Assembly: GCA_963696075.1 (NCBI GenBank)
Contig: CAVOJD010000009.1
Span: 186,001-250,000, forward strand
Length of the DNA stretch: 64,000 nt
Source of the DNA: CAJQQK01 sp963696075
Lineage (GTDB): Bacteria; Pseudomonadota; Alphaproteobacteria; Rhizobiales; Hyphomicrobiaceae
Reading direction: 5' to 3'
Positions within the stretch are counted from its first letter, which is position 1; the number at the start of each line of letters is the position of its first letter. The translations under genes and the position numbers were made by a program. Positions 55,545 to 63,831 of the stretch are shown piece by piece. The notes under the pieces are model-generated. The model was given only the letters and a program-made list of their open reading frames with translations. It did no database searches and was not told the DNA's origin.

Positions 55545-55582
55545 GGCGCCGTTCCTTTTCTCAATTTCATGTGTGAGGCAGC

Positions 55583-56902
55583 ATGGCGCTCAAACGGATG
55601 CATCTGGCCCAGTTCCTGTGCCATAGCCCGAGTTATCACAGCCTCGGCATGTGGCGGCATCCCAAGACGGCGGAAGCCGGTTATGACTGGCGGCGGCCGG
55701 CGCTCTACCAGCACATCGCGAAGGTGTGCGAGCGCGGGTGCTTCGACATGGTCTTCTTTGCCGACCTCAACTACATCTCGGATACGTTCACCGGATCGCT
55801 TGAACCCGCTCTGAGATATGCCGTCCAGGCGCCCGAACATGACCCCATCCCGCTGCTCTCTTGGATGGCGGCTGCGACGGAACACATCGGAGTGGCTGCG
55901 ACGTTCTCGACGAGCAACCAGCATCCATTCTATGCAGCCCGGCTGTGGGGCACGATTGACCACCTGACCGGGGGGCGGGCCGGGTGGAACGTGGTCACGT
56001 CGCTCAATCACAATCAGGCGGCGAACTACGGCGCGGAGCGCGAGGCGACGGATCAGCGCTACGAGCGCGCGTTCGAATACATGGAGGTGTGCGCCAAGCT
56101 GTGGGAGAGCTGGGAGACGGATGCGGAAGTGATGGACCGTGATGGCGCGGTGTTTGCCGACCACACCAAGGTCCACCGGATCGAGCATGACGGGCGTTTC
56201 TTCAAGTCGCGGGGGCCGCTCAACGTGGTGCGCTCACCGCAGAACGGGCCGGCCATTCTGCAGGCTGGCACCTCGCCCAAGGGGCGCGATTTCGCGGCGC
56301 AATTCGCCGATGCCATCTTTGCCATCCAGCCGAACGTGGCCGAGGCCCGGAAATACTACGCCGATATCAAGGATCGCATTCGGGAACTGGGCCGTGATCC
56401 GGCGCACTGCAAAATGTTGTTTGGGATGCAGCCGATCCTTGGCGCGACGGAGGCGGAAGCAAAGGCCAACCAAGAGGAACACAATGCCCTGGTTCCGCTT
56501 GAGGCCGGGCTTGCGATCCTGTCAGCGCACCTCGATCACGACCTTTCGCAATACGATCTCGACATGAAGATCGCGGAGAGCGAGGAGCCCGCGCTGCAGC
56601 GGATGGTGTCGCGCTTCAAGCATGCCGACGGCTCGTCCATGACGTTGCGCGAAGCCGGTGAGCGTCACGGGCAGAGTGTCGGCCTGCCGCAGTTCGTTGG
56701 GACGCCGGAACAGGTCGCAGACCAGATGGAGGCGTTCATCGAGGCGGTGGGGGGCGATGGCTTCATGCTGTCTGCGATCCACACGCCGGGTGCGATCGAG
56801 GACTTTGTTGATGAAGTCGTGCCGATCCTGCAGGCGCGCGGACGGGTGCGGACCGCATATCGTGGCGAAACGATGCGCGATATTCTGCGCGATGATGGTT
56901 GA
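55583..56902 (+). CDS. LLM-class flavin-dependent monooxygenase (NtaA/SnaA/DszA family)
   Basis: 439 aa, normal for the group. FMNH2-dependent monooxygenase. Seen: RMHLAQFLCHSPSYHSLGMW at the start, FDMVFFADLN near 54, AATEHIGVAATFSTSNQHPFYAARLWGTIDHLTGGRAGWNVVTSLNHNQAANYG in the 95-150 region, GRFFKSRGPLN near 205, GPAILQAGTSPKGRDFAAQFADAIFAIQP near 222, and GTPEQVADQMEAF near 373. This family includes DszA (dibenzothiophene-sulfone), NtaA (nitrilotriacetate) and SnaA enzymes, so C-S or C-N cleavage is plausible; substrate unknown. A flavin reductase partner is not in the window. Confidence 0.93.
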   Translation: MALKRMHLAQFLCHSPSYHSLGMWRHPKTAEAGYDWRRPALYQHIAKVCERGCFDMVFFADLNYISDTFTGSLEPALRYAVQAPEHDPIPLLSWMAAATEHIGVAATFSTSNQHPFYAARLWGTIDHLTGGRAGWNVVTSLNHNQAANYGAEREATDQRYERAFEYMEVCAKLWESWETDAEVMDRDGAVFADHTKVHRIEHDGRFFKSRGPLNVVRSPQNGPAILQAGTSPKGRDFAAQFADAIFAIQPNVAEARKYYADIKDRIRELGRDPAHCKMLFGMQPILGATEAEAKANQEEHNALVPLEAGLAILSAHLDHDLSQYDLDMKIAESEEPALQRMVSRFKHADGSSMTLREAGERHGQSVGLPQFVGTPEQVADQMEAFIEAVGGDGFMLSAIHTPGAIEDFVDEVVPILQARGRVRTAYRGETMRDILRDDG

Positions 56903-56952
56903 GGCGCGGTAGAACCAATCAAATACGGCCGGACGGGCGTCCAGAGCCGGGC

Positions 56953-56986
56953 AAAAAGAAACCGGACGTCGCGAGGCGGCGCCCGG
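56953..56986 (-). terminator. Terminator of the cytochrome c gene
   Basis: On the minus strand a stem ACCGGGCGCCGC / GCGACGTCCGGT (one mismatch, one wobble) is followed by TTTCTTTTTG, about 48 nt after the stop. Confidence 0.7.
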
Positions 56987-57033
56987 TCTGGTATCTGGTT
57001 CAGCCGCGCCTGTGTGGCGCGCGCCAATAGATG

Positions 57034-57414
57034 TTATTTCTTGCCGGCTTCTTCGAGGTAGGCAATGACATCGGCGCGTTCATCTTCCTTGCGCAGGCCA
57101 GCGAAGGCCATCGTGCCGCGCGGAATCATCTTCTTCGGATTGGTCAGGTAGGTGTCGAGGTTTTCCTTGGTCCAGACCAGGCCTTCGCCGGCCTTGTCCA
57201 TCAGTGACTTCGAATACTTGAAACCCTCGACGGCGCCAGCCTTGCGGTCGACCACGCCTTGCAGGCTGGGGCCAACCTTGTTCTTGTCGCTGTCGACGAC
57301 ATGGCAGGCGGCGCAGCGCTTGAAGACACGTTCGCCCTTTTTGGCGTCCTGGGCGAGGGCCGGACTTGCGACCAGAGCGATGGCGATGGGGGCGGTGACG
57401 AGCAGTTTGTACAT
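57034..57414 (-). CDS. Class I periplasmic cytochrome c
   Basis: 126 aa. Signal peptide at residues 1-21 (cleavage after ALAQ). One heme site, CAACH near residue 34, with the axial Met in IPRGTMAFAGLRKE near 100. The 12-13-kDa size and the KVGPSLQGVVDRKAG segment fit the cytochrome c2/c550 type, an electron carrier between the bc1 complex and an oxidase. AGAGGACC precedes the ATG. It diverges from dinB. Confidence 0.93.
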   Translation of the reverse strand: MYKLLVTAPIAIALVASPALAQDAKKGERVFKRCAACHVVDSDKNKVGPSLQGVVDRKAGAVEGFKYSKSLMDKAGEGLVWTKENLDTYLTNPKKMIPRGTMAFAGLRKEDERADVIAYLEEAGKK

Positions 57415-57631
57415 ATGGTCCTCTTTATTGGCCTTCGGTATCGTGGGTAACTACCGTTTGATGGATGACTTAGCGACAAGTTGCGGCATGCAAAAGACGT
57501 CGGCGTGGCAGAATTGTTCCGATGATGAACAAGTGCGTTACATCTAGCCTATTCAAAGGCTTGAAAGTTTCCCGGGCGCCGGGCGCAGCTCATTGAAGAG
57601 GATTGCCGGGGCCGGAGCGGACAATGAAACC

Positions 57632-58834
57632 ATGCGGTTTTTTCTTTGTCGAACATGCAACTCCCTGTCGAATGATGTGAACACTTTCACCTCATCGGCG
57701 CCGGGTGGCGATGGGGCAAGGTGTCCAACCTGCAAAAACGTGAATATGATATTTCACGAGGAACTTCCAGACCTCGATATCGCGCACGTCGATTGCGATG
57801 CATTTTATGCCTCGGTCGAGAAGCGGGATGATCCGACGCTGGAGGACCGGCCATTGATCATCGGCCACGCCGGGGGGCGCGGTGTGGTGACGACGGCGTG
57901 CTATTTGGCGCGCCAATCGGGCGCACGATCGGCGATGGCGATGTTCAAGGCGCTTGAACTCTGCCCGGATGCGGTGGTGATGCCGCCGAATATGGCCAAG
58001 TACAAACAGGTCAGCGGCGAGATCCGGCGGCTTTTTGCTGACATCACCGACACGTTCGAACCGGTATCCCTGGATGAAGCTTATCTCGACCTGTCGGGCG
58101 AACATCGCCGCGATGTCGATTGTGTGCCAGCGGTTGCGCTCTCCGAGTTGGCGAACCGCGTCAAACAAGAGGTCGGCGTGACGGTTTCCGTCGGGCTCTC
58201 CTACAACAAGTTCCTGGCGAAGCTTGCCTCCGACCTCGATAAGCCGGATGGCTTTTCGGTGATCGGGCGGGGCGAGGCGCAGGGTTTCTTGTCCGGCCTC
58301 GGGGTCAATCGGATCAATGGCGTTGGCAAGGCGACCGCGCAACGGCTGGCGCGGGCCGGGATCGAGACGGTGGGGGATCTCCAGTCGCGGCCCGAGGAAG
58401 AATTGATCGCGCTCGTCGGGCGGTTCGGGCGGCGGCTTTATACGTATGCGCGGGGGATCGACGAACGCGCGGTGACGCCATCGCGGCAAGCCAAGAGTAT
58501 TTCGGCTGAGACAACGTTTCGACACGATACCGGGGACGGGCAGGAACTGAGTGATGTCGCGGTGCGGCTGTGTGAGCGGGTGGCGCAGCAACTCAAGGCG
58601 AAGCGGGTCAGTGGCGCGACGCTCGTCCTCAAGCTTAAGACGCACGACTTCAAGACGCTGACGCGAAACCGGCAGCTCACTCATCCAACCCAGCGCGCCG
58701 ACGTGATGGGGGAACAGGCGCGTTTGATGATCGCGCAGGAGGCGGATGGGCGGCTGTTTCGCTTGATCGGGATCGGGATGAGTGATCTCAGGCCCGAAGA
58801 CGAGGCGGACCCGCCGGATCTTTTTTCAATTTGA
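57632..58834 (+). CDS. dinB: DNA polymerase IV (DinB)
   Basis: 400 aa from ATG 57632. Y-family translesion polymerase. Catalytic core: HVDCDAFYASVEKRDDP near 52, CYLARQSGARSAMAMFKAL near 90, FEPVSLDEAYLDLSG near 145 with the second Asp-Glu pair, VGLSYNKFLAKLASDLDKPDG near 191. Helix-hairpin-helix INGVGKATAQRLARAGI near 230, little-finger region later. The first ~35 residues carry two Cys pairs, C-R-T-C and C-P-T-C, a zinc-ribbon-like extension seen in alphaproteobacterial DinBs. There is no C-terminal clamp-binding Q-L motif; the tail ends PDLFSI, which resembles a clamp-binding peptide (L-F). I find no LexA box upstream. Confidence 0.95.
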   Translation: MRFFLCRTCNSLSNDVNTFTSSAPGGDGARCPTCKNVNMIFHEELPDLDIAHVDCDAFYASVEKRDDPTLEDRPLIIGHAGGRGVVTTACYLARQSGARSAMAMFKALELCPDAVVMPPNMAKYKQVSGEIRRLFADITDTFEPVSLDEAYLDLSGEHRRDVDCVPAVALSELANRVKQEVGVTVSVGLSYNKFLAKLASDLDKPDGFSVIGRGEAQGFLSGLGVNRINGVGKATAQRLARAGIETVGDLQSRPEEELIALVGRFGRRLYTYARGIDERAVTPSRQAKSISAETTFRHDTGDGQELSDVAVRLCERVAQQLKAKRVSGATLVLKLKTHDFKTLTRNRQLTHPTQRADVMGEQARLMIAQEADGRLFRLIGIGMSDLRPEDEADPPDLFSI

Positions 58835-58892
58835 CGCATTGGTCGTTTCGTCGCGAGATGCGCGCGCAATACGATACATAAGAGGACTTGAT

Positions 58893-60101
58893 ATGGCTCA
58901 CTTTCTCGCAGCCCAACGCGTCACCCGGGTGACGCCGTCTCCAAGTGCGATGGCCTCACAACGCGCGCGCGAGTTAAGGGCGCTGGGCGAGGATGTGATC
59001 GCACTCAGCTCCGGGGAGCCGGATTTCCAGCCGCCAGCGCACGTGATCGAGGCAGCGCACGCGGCGATGCGGGCAGGCCAAACCAAATATACGACGATGT
59101 CGGGGACCGCTGATCTCAAGGCGGCGGTGATCGAGAAGTTCAAGCGTGAGAACGGGCTCGATTATACCGCCGATGAGATCATGGTTTCGGCGGGTGCGAA
59201 GCAGGTCATCTTCAACGCCATCATGGCGACGGTGGAGGCGGGCTCGGAGGTGATCATTCCGGCTCCGTTCTGGATTGCCTATGAGCAGATCACGGCGTTT
59301 GCGGGGGGCACGCCGGTGGTGGTGCCGTGCGGGCCGGAGACCGGGTTCCGGATCGATGCGGAGAAGCTTGCGCGCCACATCACGCCGGCGACACGGTGGG
59401 TGATGCTGAACTCACCGTCGAATCCCTCGGGCGCGGTCTATACGCGGGGTGAGCTTGGCGAGCTGGCGGAAGTGCTGCTGGCGAATCCGCATGTCTGGGT
59501 TCTGACCGACGACATCTATGAGCACATCGTTTTCGATGGTCGCGAGGTTGCGACGATCGCGGCGGTCGAGCCGCGCCTCAAGGATCGCGTGTTGACCGTC
59601 AACGGTGTCTCGAAGACGTACGCGATGACGGGGTTCCGGATCGGCTATGGGGCCGGCCCGAAAGCGCTGATGCAGGAGATGCTCAAGGTGCAATCGCAGT
59701 CGACGTCGGGGGCATCGTCGGTGGGGCAGGCTGCGGCGGTGGCCGCGTTGACCGGCCCGCAGGACTTTGTCGCGGAGCGCTCGGCGGCGTTTCAGGCGCG
59801 GCGCGATCTGGTGGTCTCGATGCTGAACCAGACGAACGGGATCACCTGCCGCTCACCGGAAGGAGCGTTCTATGTCTATCCCAGTTGTGCCGGGCTGATG
59901 GGGAAGCGCACGCCGGATGGAAAACTGATCGAGACGGACCGTGATTTCGTGATGCACTTAATGAACGAACATGGCGTTGCGACCGTGCAGGGGGAAGCCT
60001 ATGGGCTGTCGCCCCATTTCCGGATCTCGATTGCAGCCTCCCTCGAGGATATCCAAAGGGGATGCGAGCGCATTCAGCGGGCGGCCAACGAACTGAGTTG
60101 A
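58893..60101 (+). CDS. Pyridoxal-phosphate aminotransferase, aspartate aminotransferase family
   Basis: 402 aa from ATG 58893 (AGAGGA upstream). Fold-type I, Iγ subgroup as in AspC of alphaproteobacteria: ALSSGEPDFQPPAHVIEAA near residue 39, KYTTMSGTADLKAAV near 66, VSAGAKQVIFNA near 98, SPSNPSGAVYTRGEL near 170, DDIYEHIVFDG near 200, PLP Lys in NGVSKTYAMTGFRIGYG near 232, FRISIAASLEDI at the end. Transfers amino groups between aspartate and 2-oxoglutarate or prephenate; the subtype is open. It lies 58 bp after dinB on the same strand. Confidence 0.93.
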   Translation: MAHFLAAQRVTRVTPSPSAMASQRARELRALGEDVIALSSGEPDFQPPAHVIEAAHAAMRAGQTKYTTMSGTADLKAAVIEKFKRENGLDYTADEIMVSAGAKQVIFNAIMATVEAGSEVIIPAPFWIAYEQITAFAGGTPVVVPCGPETGFRIDAEKLARHITPATRWVMLNSPSNPSGAVYTRGELGELAEVLLANPHVWVLTDDIYEHIVFDGREVATIAAVEPRLKDRVLTVNGVSKTYAMTGFRIGYGAGPKALMQEMLKVQSQSTSGASSVGQAAAVAALTGPQDFVAERSAAFQARRDLVVSMLNQTNGITCRSPEGAFYVYPSCAGLMGKRTPDGKLIETDRDFVMHLMNEHGVATVQGEAYGLSPHFRISIAASLEDIQRGCERIQRAANELS

Positions 60102-60115
60102 CGTTGGATCAGGGA

Positions 60116-60764
60116 TCAAAGCGGCAGGCAGATGAGAACCGGTTTTTCGTTGGCGTAGTAGTCGGCCTCGATGCGGTCGACGATGAACGTTGCGACGGCG
60201 CTGCGTGAGACGATGCCGTTGCGCCAGTCTCCCGGTTCGGTGAGGACACGGGGCGGGCTGGTGGTTGGCGCGCTCACAAGCACGCCGGGGCGGACGATCA
60301 GCCAATTGAGGTCGCTTGCCTCGATCAGGGCTTCCTGGCGGGTCTTGTCGTCGTAGGCGCGGCGCAGGGCGAGTTCGAAGGGGAGGCGGTGGAGGGGATT
60401 GATCGCCTTGTTGCTGTCGCCGGCCCCGAAGCCGGTGACGGCGACGAGGGATTTAACGCCCGTCTCGCTCATTTCCGGCAGGAGGACGCGGGTTGCCTCG
60501 GAAAAGAGCGTGACCGGCTTGGTGAAGAGATCAAGGGAGACGGGCACGCCCAGCGCCTGGACAACGACGTCCATGCCATCGAGGGCCTGACGGACGTCGC
60601 CTGAGCGACAGGGCGTCGCCTTTGAAGGCTTCCGCGCCGGGGGCGCCGGAGGGGGTGGTGCCGCTGCGCGACATCGCGCGGACCTGATGGCCGCGGCCGA
60701 CGGCGCAACGTGTGACCTCACGGCCAATTCCGCGACTTGCGCCGATGACGAGGATGCGTGCCAC
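60116..60764 (-). pseudogene. NAD(P)-binding epimerase/reductase-like gene, frameshifted
   Basis: Read from a GTG at 60764 the first frame gives MARILVIGASRGIGREVTR...AEAFKGDALS, a Rossmann start with G-x-x-G-x-G. The frame then goes off-family. From about 60600 the neighbouring frame continues GDVRQALDGMDVVVQALG, VAVTGFGAG, WLIVRPGVL and ends LICLPL at 60116. The region has one base too many (649 nt), and removing one C in the sequence around 60601-60607 restores the join as ALSSGDVRQAL. The intact protein would be an SDR-like NAD(P)-binding protein of the NmrA/YwnB type. Either a real lesion or a sequence error. Confidence 0.82.
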
Positions 60765-60984
60765 GCGCTCAATCCGTTTCGTGTTGCCGGTTGCGTTGTT
60801 TTATCAATGAACGCTCAGGGGCGGGGTTCGGATCAGGCAGCGGGCGGAGCACGTGTCGGGCTCAGCCAGACCTCTGGCAGGGCCAAGGCAACAGAACGGC
60901 GCCTCGCTCGGGACACCGGACTCCCGCCGTGAGTTTAGCCGATGCAATGGCGCGGGGACGGGGCACGCGCGTTCGACATGGGCC

Positions 60985-61998
60985 TCAATTGGTTTTGGAC
61001 AGGCACGCCGTGAATGAGGCCGCCATATTGCGGATGAGATCGAAGTAGAGGTCCGGGCCATCCTCCAGGGCGGCGCCGAGAGGGTCGAGGACGCCGGAAC
61101 GGGCCTTGGTTCCTTCGGTGACGGTCGCAACCAACTTGGGTTCGAATTGAGGTTCGGCGAAGACGCACGCAACGCCGAGGTCCTTCACCTTCGCGCGCAG
61201 TTCGCTGATCCGCCTGGCGCCGGGCATGACCTCTGGCGAAACCGTAATCGAACCCGATGCGGGGAGATCGAAGCGCGTCTCGAAATACCGGTAGGCATCA
61301 TGGAAGACGATGAAGGCTTTGCCCTTGACGGGCTTTAGCTGGGCGGTGGCCTCCGCGAGGAGGGCATCCAGGCGTTCGATCATGGCGTCGGCGTTGCGCT
61401 TGTATGTTGCCGCGTTCGCAGGATCGGCGGCAGAGAGTGCATTTTCAATCTGGCCAACGAAGGCCTTGGCATTCACCGGGTCGAGCCAGACGTGGAGGTC
61501 GAAGTCGTCGTGATCGTCATGATGGGCGTTCTTTGCCTTTTCATCGTGGGCATCGTGCTTGTCATCGCGGTCATGGTCATGCTTCGAGGCCTTGCCGCTA
61601 TCGTGTTTTTCATCATCGTGGTGCTCGTGGCGCTCAAATGCGCCGCCTTCGCGTTTGGCGAGCTTGACAACGCCGTTGGCATGGATCAGTTCGACGGACT
61701 TTGCTTTCGTTGCCAGCGTTTCAAGTGGCTTTTCCAGGAAGGTTTCAAGCTGGTGGCCGAACCAGAACACCAGATCCGCCTTTTCCAGCATGGCGGCCTG
61801 GGACGGCTTCAACGCATAAGTGTGGGGTGAGCCGGCGCCTTCGACGATCAATTGAGGCTTGCTCACGCCCTTCATCACGCCGGCGACGAGGGAGTGGGCG
61901 GGTTTGATCGAGGCGACCACGTTGACGTCCGCGCGCGCGGCAATGGGAGTTGCTATAAGCAAAGCGAGACCAAGCCGCAGAATGCCGCAAATGCGCAT
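60985..61998 (-). CDS. znuA: Zinc ABC transporter substrate-binding protein
   Basis: 337 aa from ATG 61998. Signal peptide at residues 1-26 (IATPIAARADV). Metal-binding cluster A-I family: PAHSLVAGVMKGV near 37, the first His ligand in GSPHTYALKPSQA near 58, a His/Asp-rich loop of ~45 residues (about 125-170), second His in DLHVWLDP, third in FHDAYRYFE, and Asp/Glu ligand FAEPQFEP near 285. The loop is typical of ZnuA and probably scavenges Zn. Divergent from znuC, with a candidate Zur site between. Confidence 0.95.
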   Translation of the reverse strand: MRICGILRLGLALLIATPIAARADVNVVASIKPAHSLVAGVMKGVSKPQLIVEGAGSPHTYALKPSQAAMLEKADLVFWFGHQLETFLEKPLETLATKAKSVELIHANGVVKLAKREGGAFERHEHHDDEKHDSGKASKHDHDRDDKHDAHDEKAKNAHHDDHDDFDLHVWLDPVNAKAFVGQIENALSAADPANAATYKRNADAMIERLDALLAEATAQLKPVKGKAFIVFHDAYRYFETRFDLPASGSITVSPEVMPGARRISELRAKVKDLGVACVFAEPQFEPKLVATVTEGTKARSGVLDPLGAALEDGPDLYFDLIRNMAASFTACLSKTN

Positions 61999-62031
61999 GG
62001 TCAAGTGCTCCGAAGTGAAGGGTTAAGAAGT

Positions 62032-62049
62032 GCAATGCTATCACATTAC
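62032..62049. promoter_or_regulatory. Candidate Zur operator
   Basis: GCAATGCTATCACATTAC, an imperfect palindrome in the 146-bp gap between divergent znuA and znuC. It matches the alphaproteobacterial-type Zur pattern GTAATGTTATAACATTAC at 15 of 18 positions, as I recall that consensus. Confidence 0.6.
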
Positions 62050-62144
62050 ATATTCAAGGCGTTCGTGATAGCGTGCCCATGCCGTGAAAGCAATCTCCAA
62101 TCAGCGATGTGCAGCCTTAAGCCGGGCTGCGTCCAAGCCGAGAC

Positions 62145-62975
62145 ATGATGAATCGAACCGATACTCTCGTGACATTGAACAATGCCGGTATTCAGCGGGG
62201 GGACCGTTGGCTCGTGCGCGGGGTCTCGATGACAATCGATCCCGGCGAGATCGTCACGCTGATCGGTCCCAACGGTTCCGGGAAATCGACGACGGCCAAG
62301 ATGGCGCTGGGTATCCTCGGCGTCGACGAAGGGGCCGCGTCCCAGCGCCCGGGGCTGCGCGTTTCATATGTCCCGCAAAAGCTTGCGATTGACTGGACGC
62401 TGCCGCTGACGGTCGAGCGCTTCATGCATCTGACGGGAAAGATCAGCCAGGAAGCTCATGACGAGGCGATGGCTGCAACAGACGTCAGCCATTTGGCGCA
62501 GGCCCAGGTGCGGTTCCTGTCGGGGGGCGAGTTTCAGCGCGTTCTGCTTGCGCGCGCGATTGCCCGTTCGCCGGAATTGCTGGTGCTGGATGAGCCGGTG
62601 CAGGGGGTCGATTTCAACGGTGAGATCGAACTCTACGGTCTCATAAAGCGTATCCGCGACAACTACGACTGTGGTGTCCTGCTGATCTCGCATGACCTCC
62701 ACCTGGTGATGGCTGCGACCGACCGGGTGATCTGCCTGAACGGTCATGTCTGCTGTTCGGGGACGCCTGTGGCGGTTGCCTCAAGTGATGAATACAAGGC
62801 GCTGTTTGGCGCGCGGGCGCCGGCCATGGTGGCCGTCTATGAGCATCGCCACGATCATGTCCATTTGCCGGACGGAAGCGTGCAGCATGCCGACGGCACG
62901 ATAACGGACGCATGCCATCACGATGATGGCGCTCACCACGGCCGCGATGCGCGCGGGGGCAAACTGGATGCTTGA
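62145..62975 (+). CDS. znuC: Zinc ABC transporter ATP-binding protein
   Basis: 276 aa. Walker A GPNGSGKSTTAK near residue 41, Q-loop in VSYVPQKLAIDW near 75, ABC signature LSGGEFQRVLLARA near 126, Walker B LLVLDEPVQGVD near 146, His switch ISHDLH near 185. The C-terminal ~40 residues are His-rich (EHRHDHVHLPDG, HHDDGAHHGRD), typical of ZnuC and likely metal-sensing. Energises uptake through ZnuB. Its stop overlaps the znuB start by 8 nt. Confidence 0.95.
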   Translation: MMNRTDTLVTLNNAGIQRGDRWLVRGVSMTIDPGEIVTLIGPNGSGKSTTAKMALGILGVDEGAASQRPGLRVSYVPQKLAIDWTLPLTVERFMHLTGKISQEAHDEAMAATDVSHLAQAQVRFLSGGEFQRVLLARAIARSPELLVLDEPVQGVDFNGEIELYGLIKRIRDNYDCGVLLISHDLHLVMAATDRVICLNGHVCCSGTPVAVASSDEYKALFGARAPAMVAVYEHRHDHVHLPDGSVQHADGTITDACHHDDGAHHGRDARGGKLDA

Positions 62976-63801
62976 TGACTTTTTCATCCGCGCATTGCTG
63001 GCCGGCATCGGTGTTGCCATGGTGGCGGGGCCGCTTGGATGCTTCATCGTGTGGCGCAGGCTTGCTTATTTCGGCGATACCCTGTCGCATGCCGCACTCC
63101 TCGGTGTCGCATTGGCCTTCTTGCTGGAGGTCAACATCACGCTGGCGGTCTTTGTGGTGTCGGCGGGGGTGTCACTCGCGCTTGTGTTCCTGCGCCGCCG
63201 CGCGACGTTGTCGGCGGATGCCCTGCTCGGCCTGCTCGCCCATTCCGCCCTTGCCTTGGGCCTTGTGGTTCTTGCCTTCATGAGTTGGGTCAGGATCGAT
63301 CTGATGGGGTTCCTGTTCGGTGACATCCTCGCGGTGTCGAAGCTGGACATTGCGATCATCTGGCTCGGAGGCGCTGCTTGTCTCGCGATCCTTGCGACCA
63401 TCTGGCAGCCTCTGTTCGCTGCAACCGTCAGTCAGGAGCTGGCTGAGGCGGAAGGCATGAAGCCGGAACGGGCCAATCTCATCTTCACGTTGCTCATGGC
63501 GGGCGTGATCGCGATTTCCATGAAGATCGTCGGCGCGCTGCTCATCACGGCGATGCTGATTATTCCGGCGGCGACGGCGCGGCGGTTCGCGTCCGGCCCC
63601 GAACAGATGGCGCTGCTCGCAAGCCTGATTGGCGTCGTCGCCGTGCTCGGTGGCCTGTTCGGCTCGCTGAACTGGGACACGCCGACCGGCCCGAGTATCG
63701 TTGTTGCAGCTTCGCTGCTGTTCCTTATCTCACTGGTGCCGTTGGTGACGCCGGCGCGCGCAACGTCAGGGGGCAGCGGGGACCCGCCCCGGCCGCAGTA
63801 G
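62968..63801 (+). CDS. znuB: Zinc ABC transporter permease
   Basis: 277 aa from ATG 62968, overlapping znuC by 8 nt. ABC-3 permease with about eight membrane helices: ALLAGIGVAMVAGPLGCFIVW, the GDTLSHAALLGVALAF signature near 37, LVFLRRRATLSADALLGLL, GFLFGDILAVSKLDI near 122, and the coupling segment EAEGMKPERANLIFTLLMA near 185. Forms the Zn channel with ZnuA and ZnuC. A Zur gene is not seen. Confidence 0.95.
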   Translation: MLDDFFIRALLAGIGVAMVAGPLGCFIVWRRLAYFGDTLSHAALLGVALAFLLEVNITLAVFVVSAGVSLALVFLRRRATLSADALLGLLAHSALALGLVVLAFMSWVRIDLMGFLFGDILAVSKLDIAIIWLGGAACLAILATIWQPLFAATVSQELAEAEGMKPERANLIFTLLMAGVIAISMKIVGALLITAMLIIPAATARRFASGPEQMALLASLIGVVAVLGGLFGSLNWDTPTGPSIVVAASLLFLISLVPLVTPARATSGGSGDPPRPQ

Positions 63802-63831
63802 GCGGCGGACGGGGCCGGTGAGCGGTGAGGA

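Noticed and set aside
61470..61650. A His-rich stretch that could look like a separate metallochaperone
   Set aside because: It is the internal His/Asp loop of znuA in the same frame.
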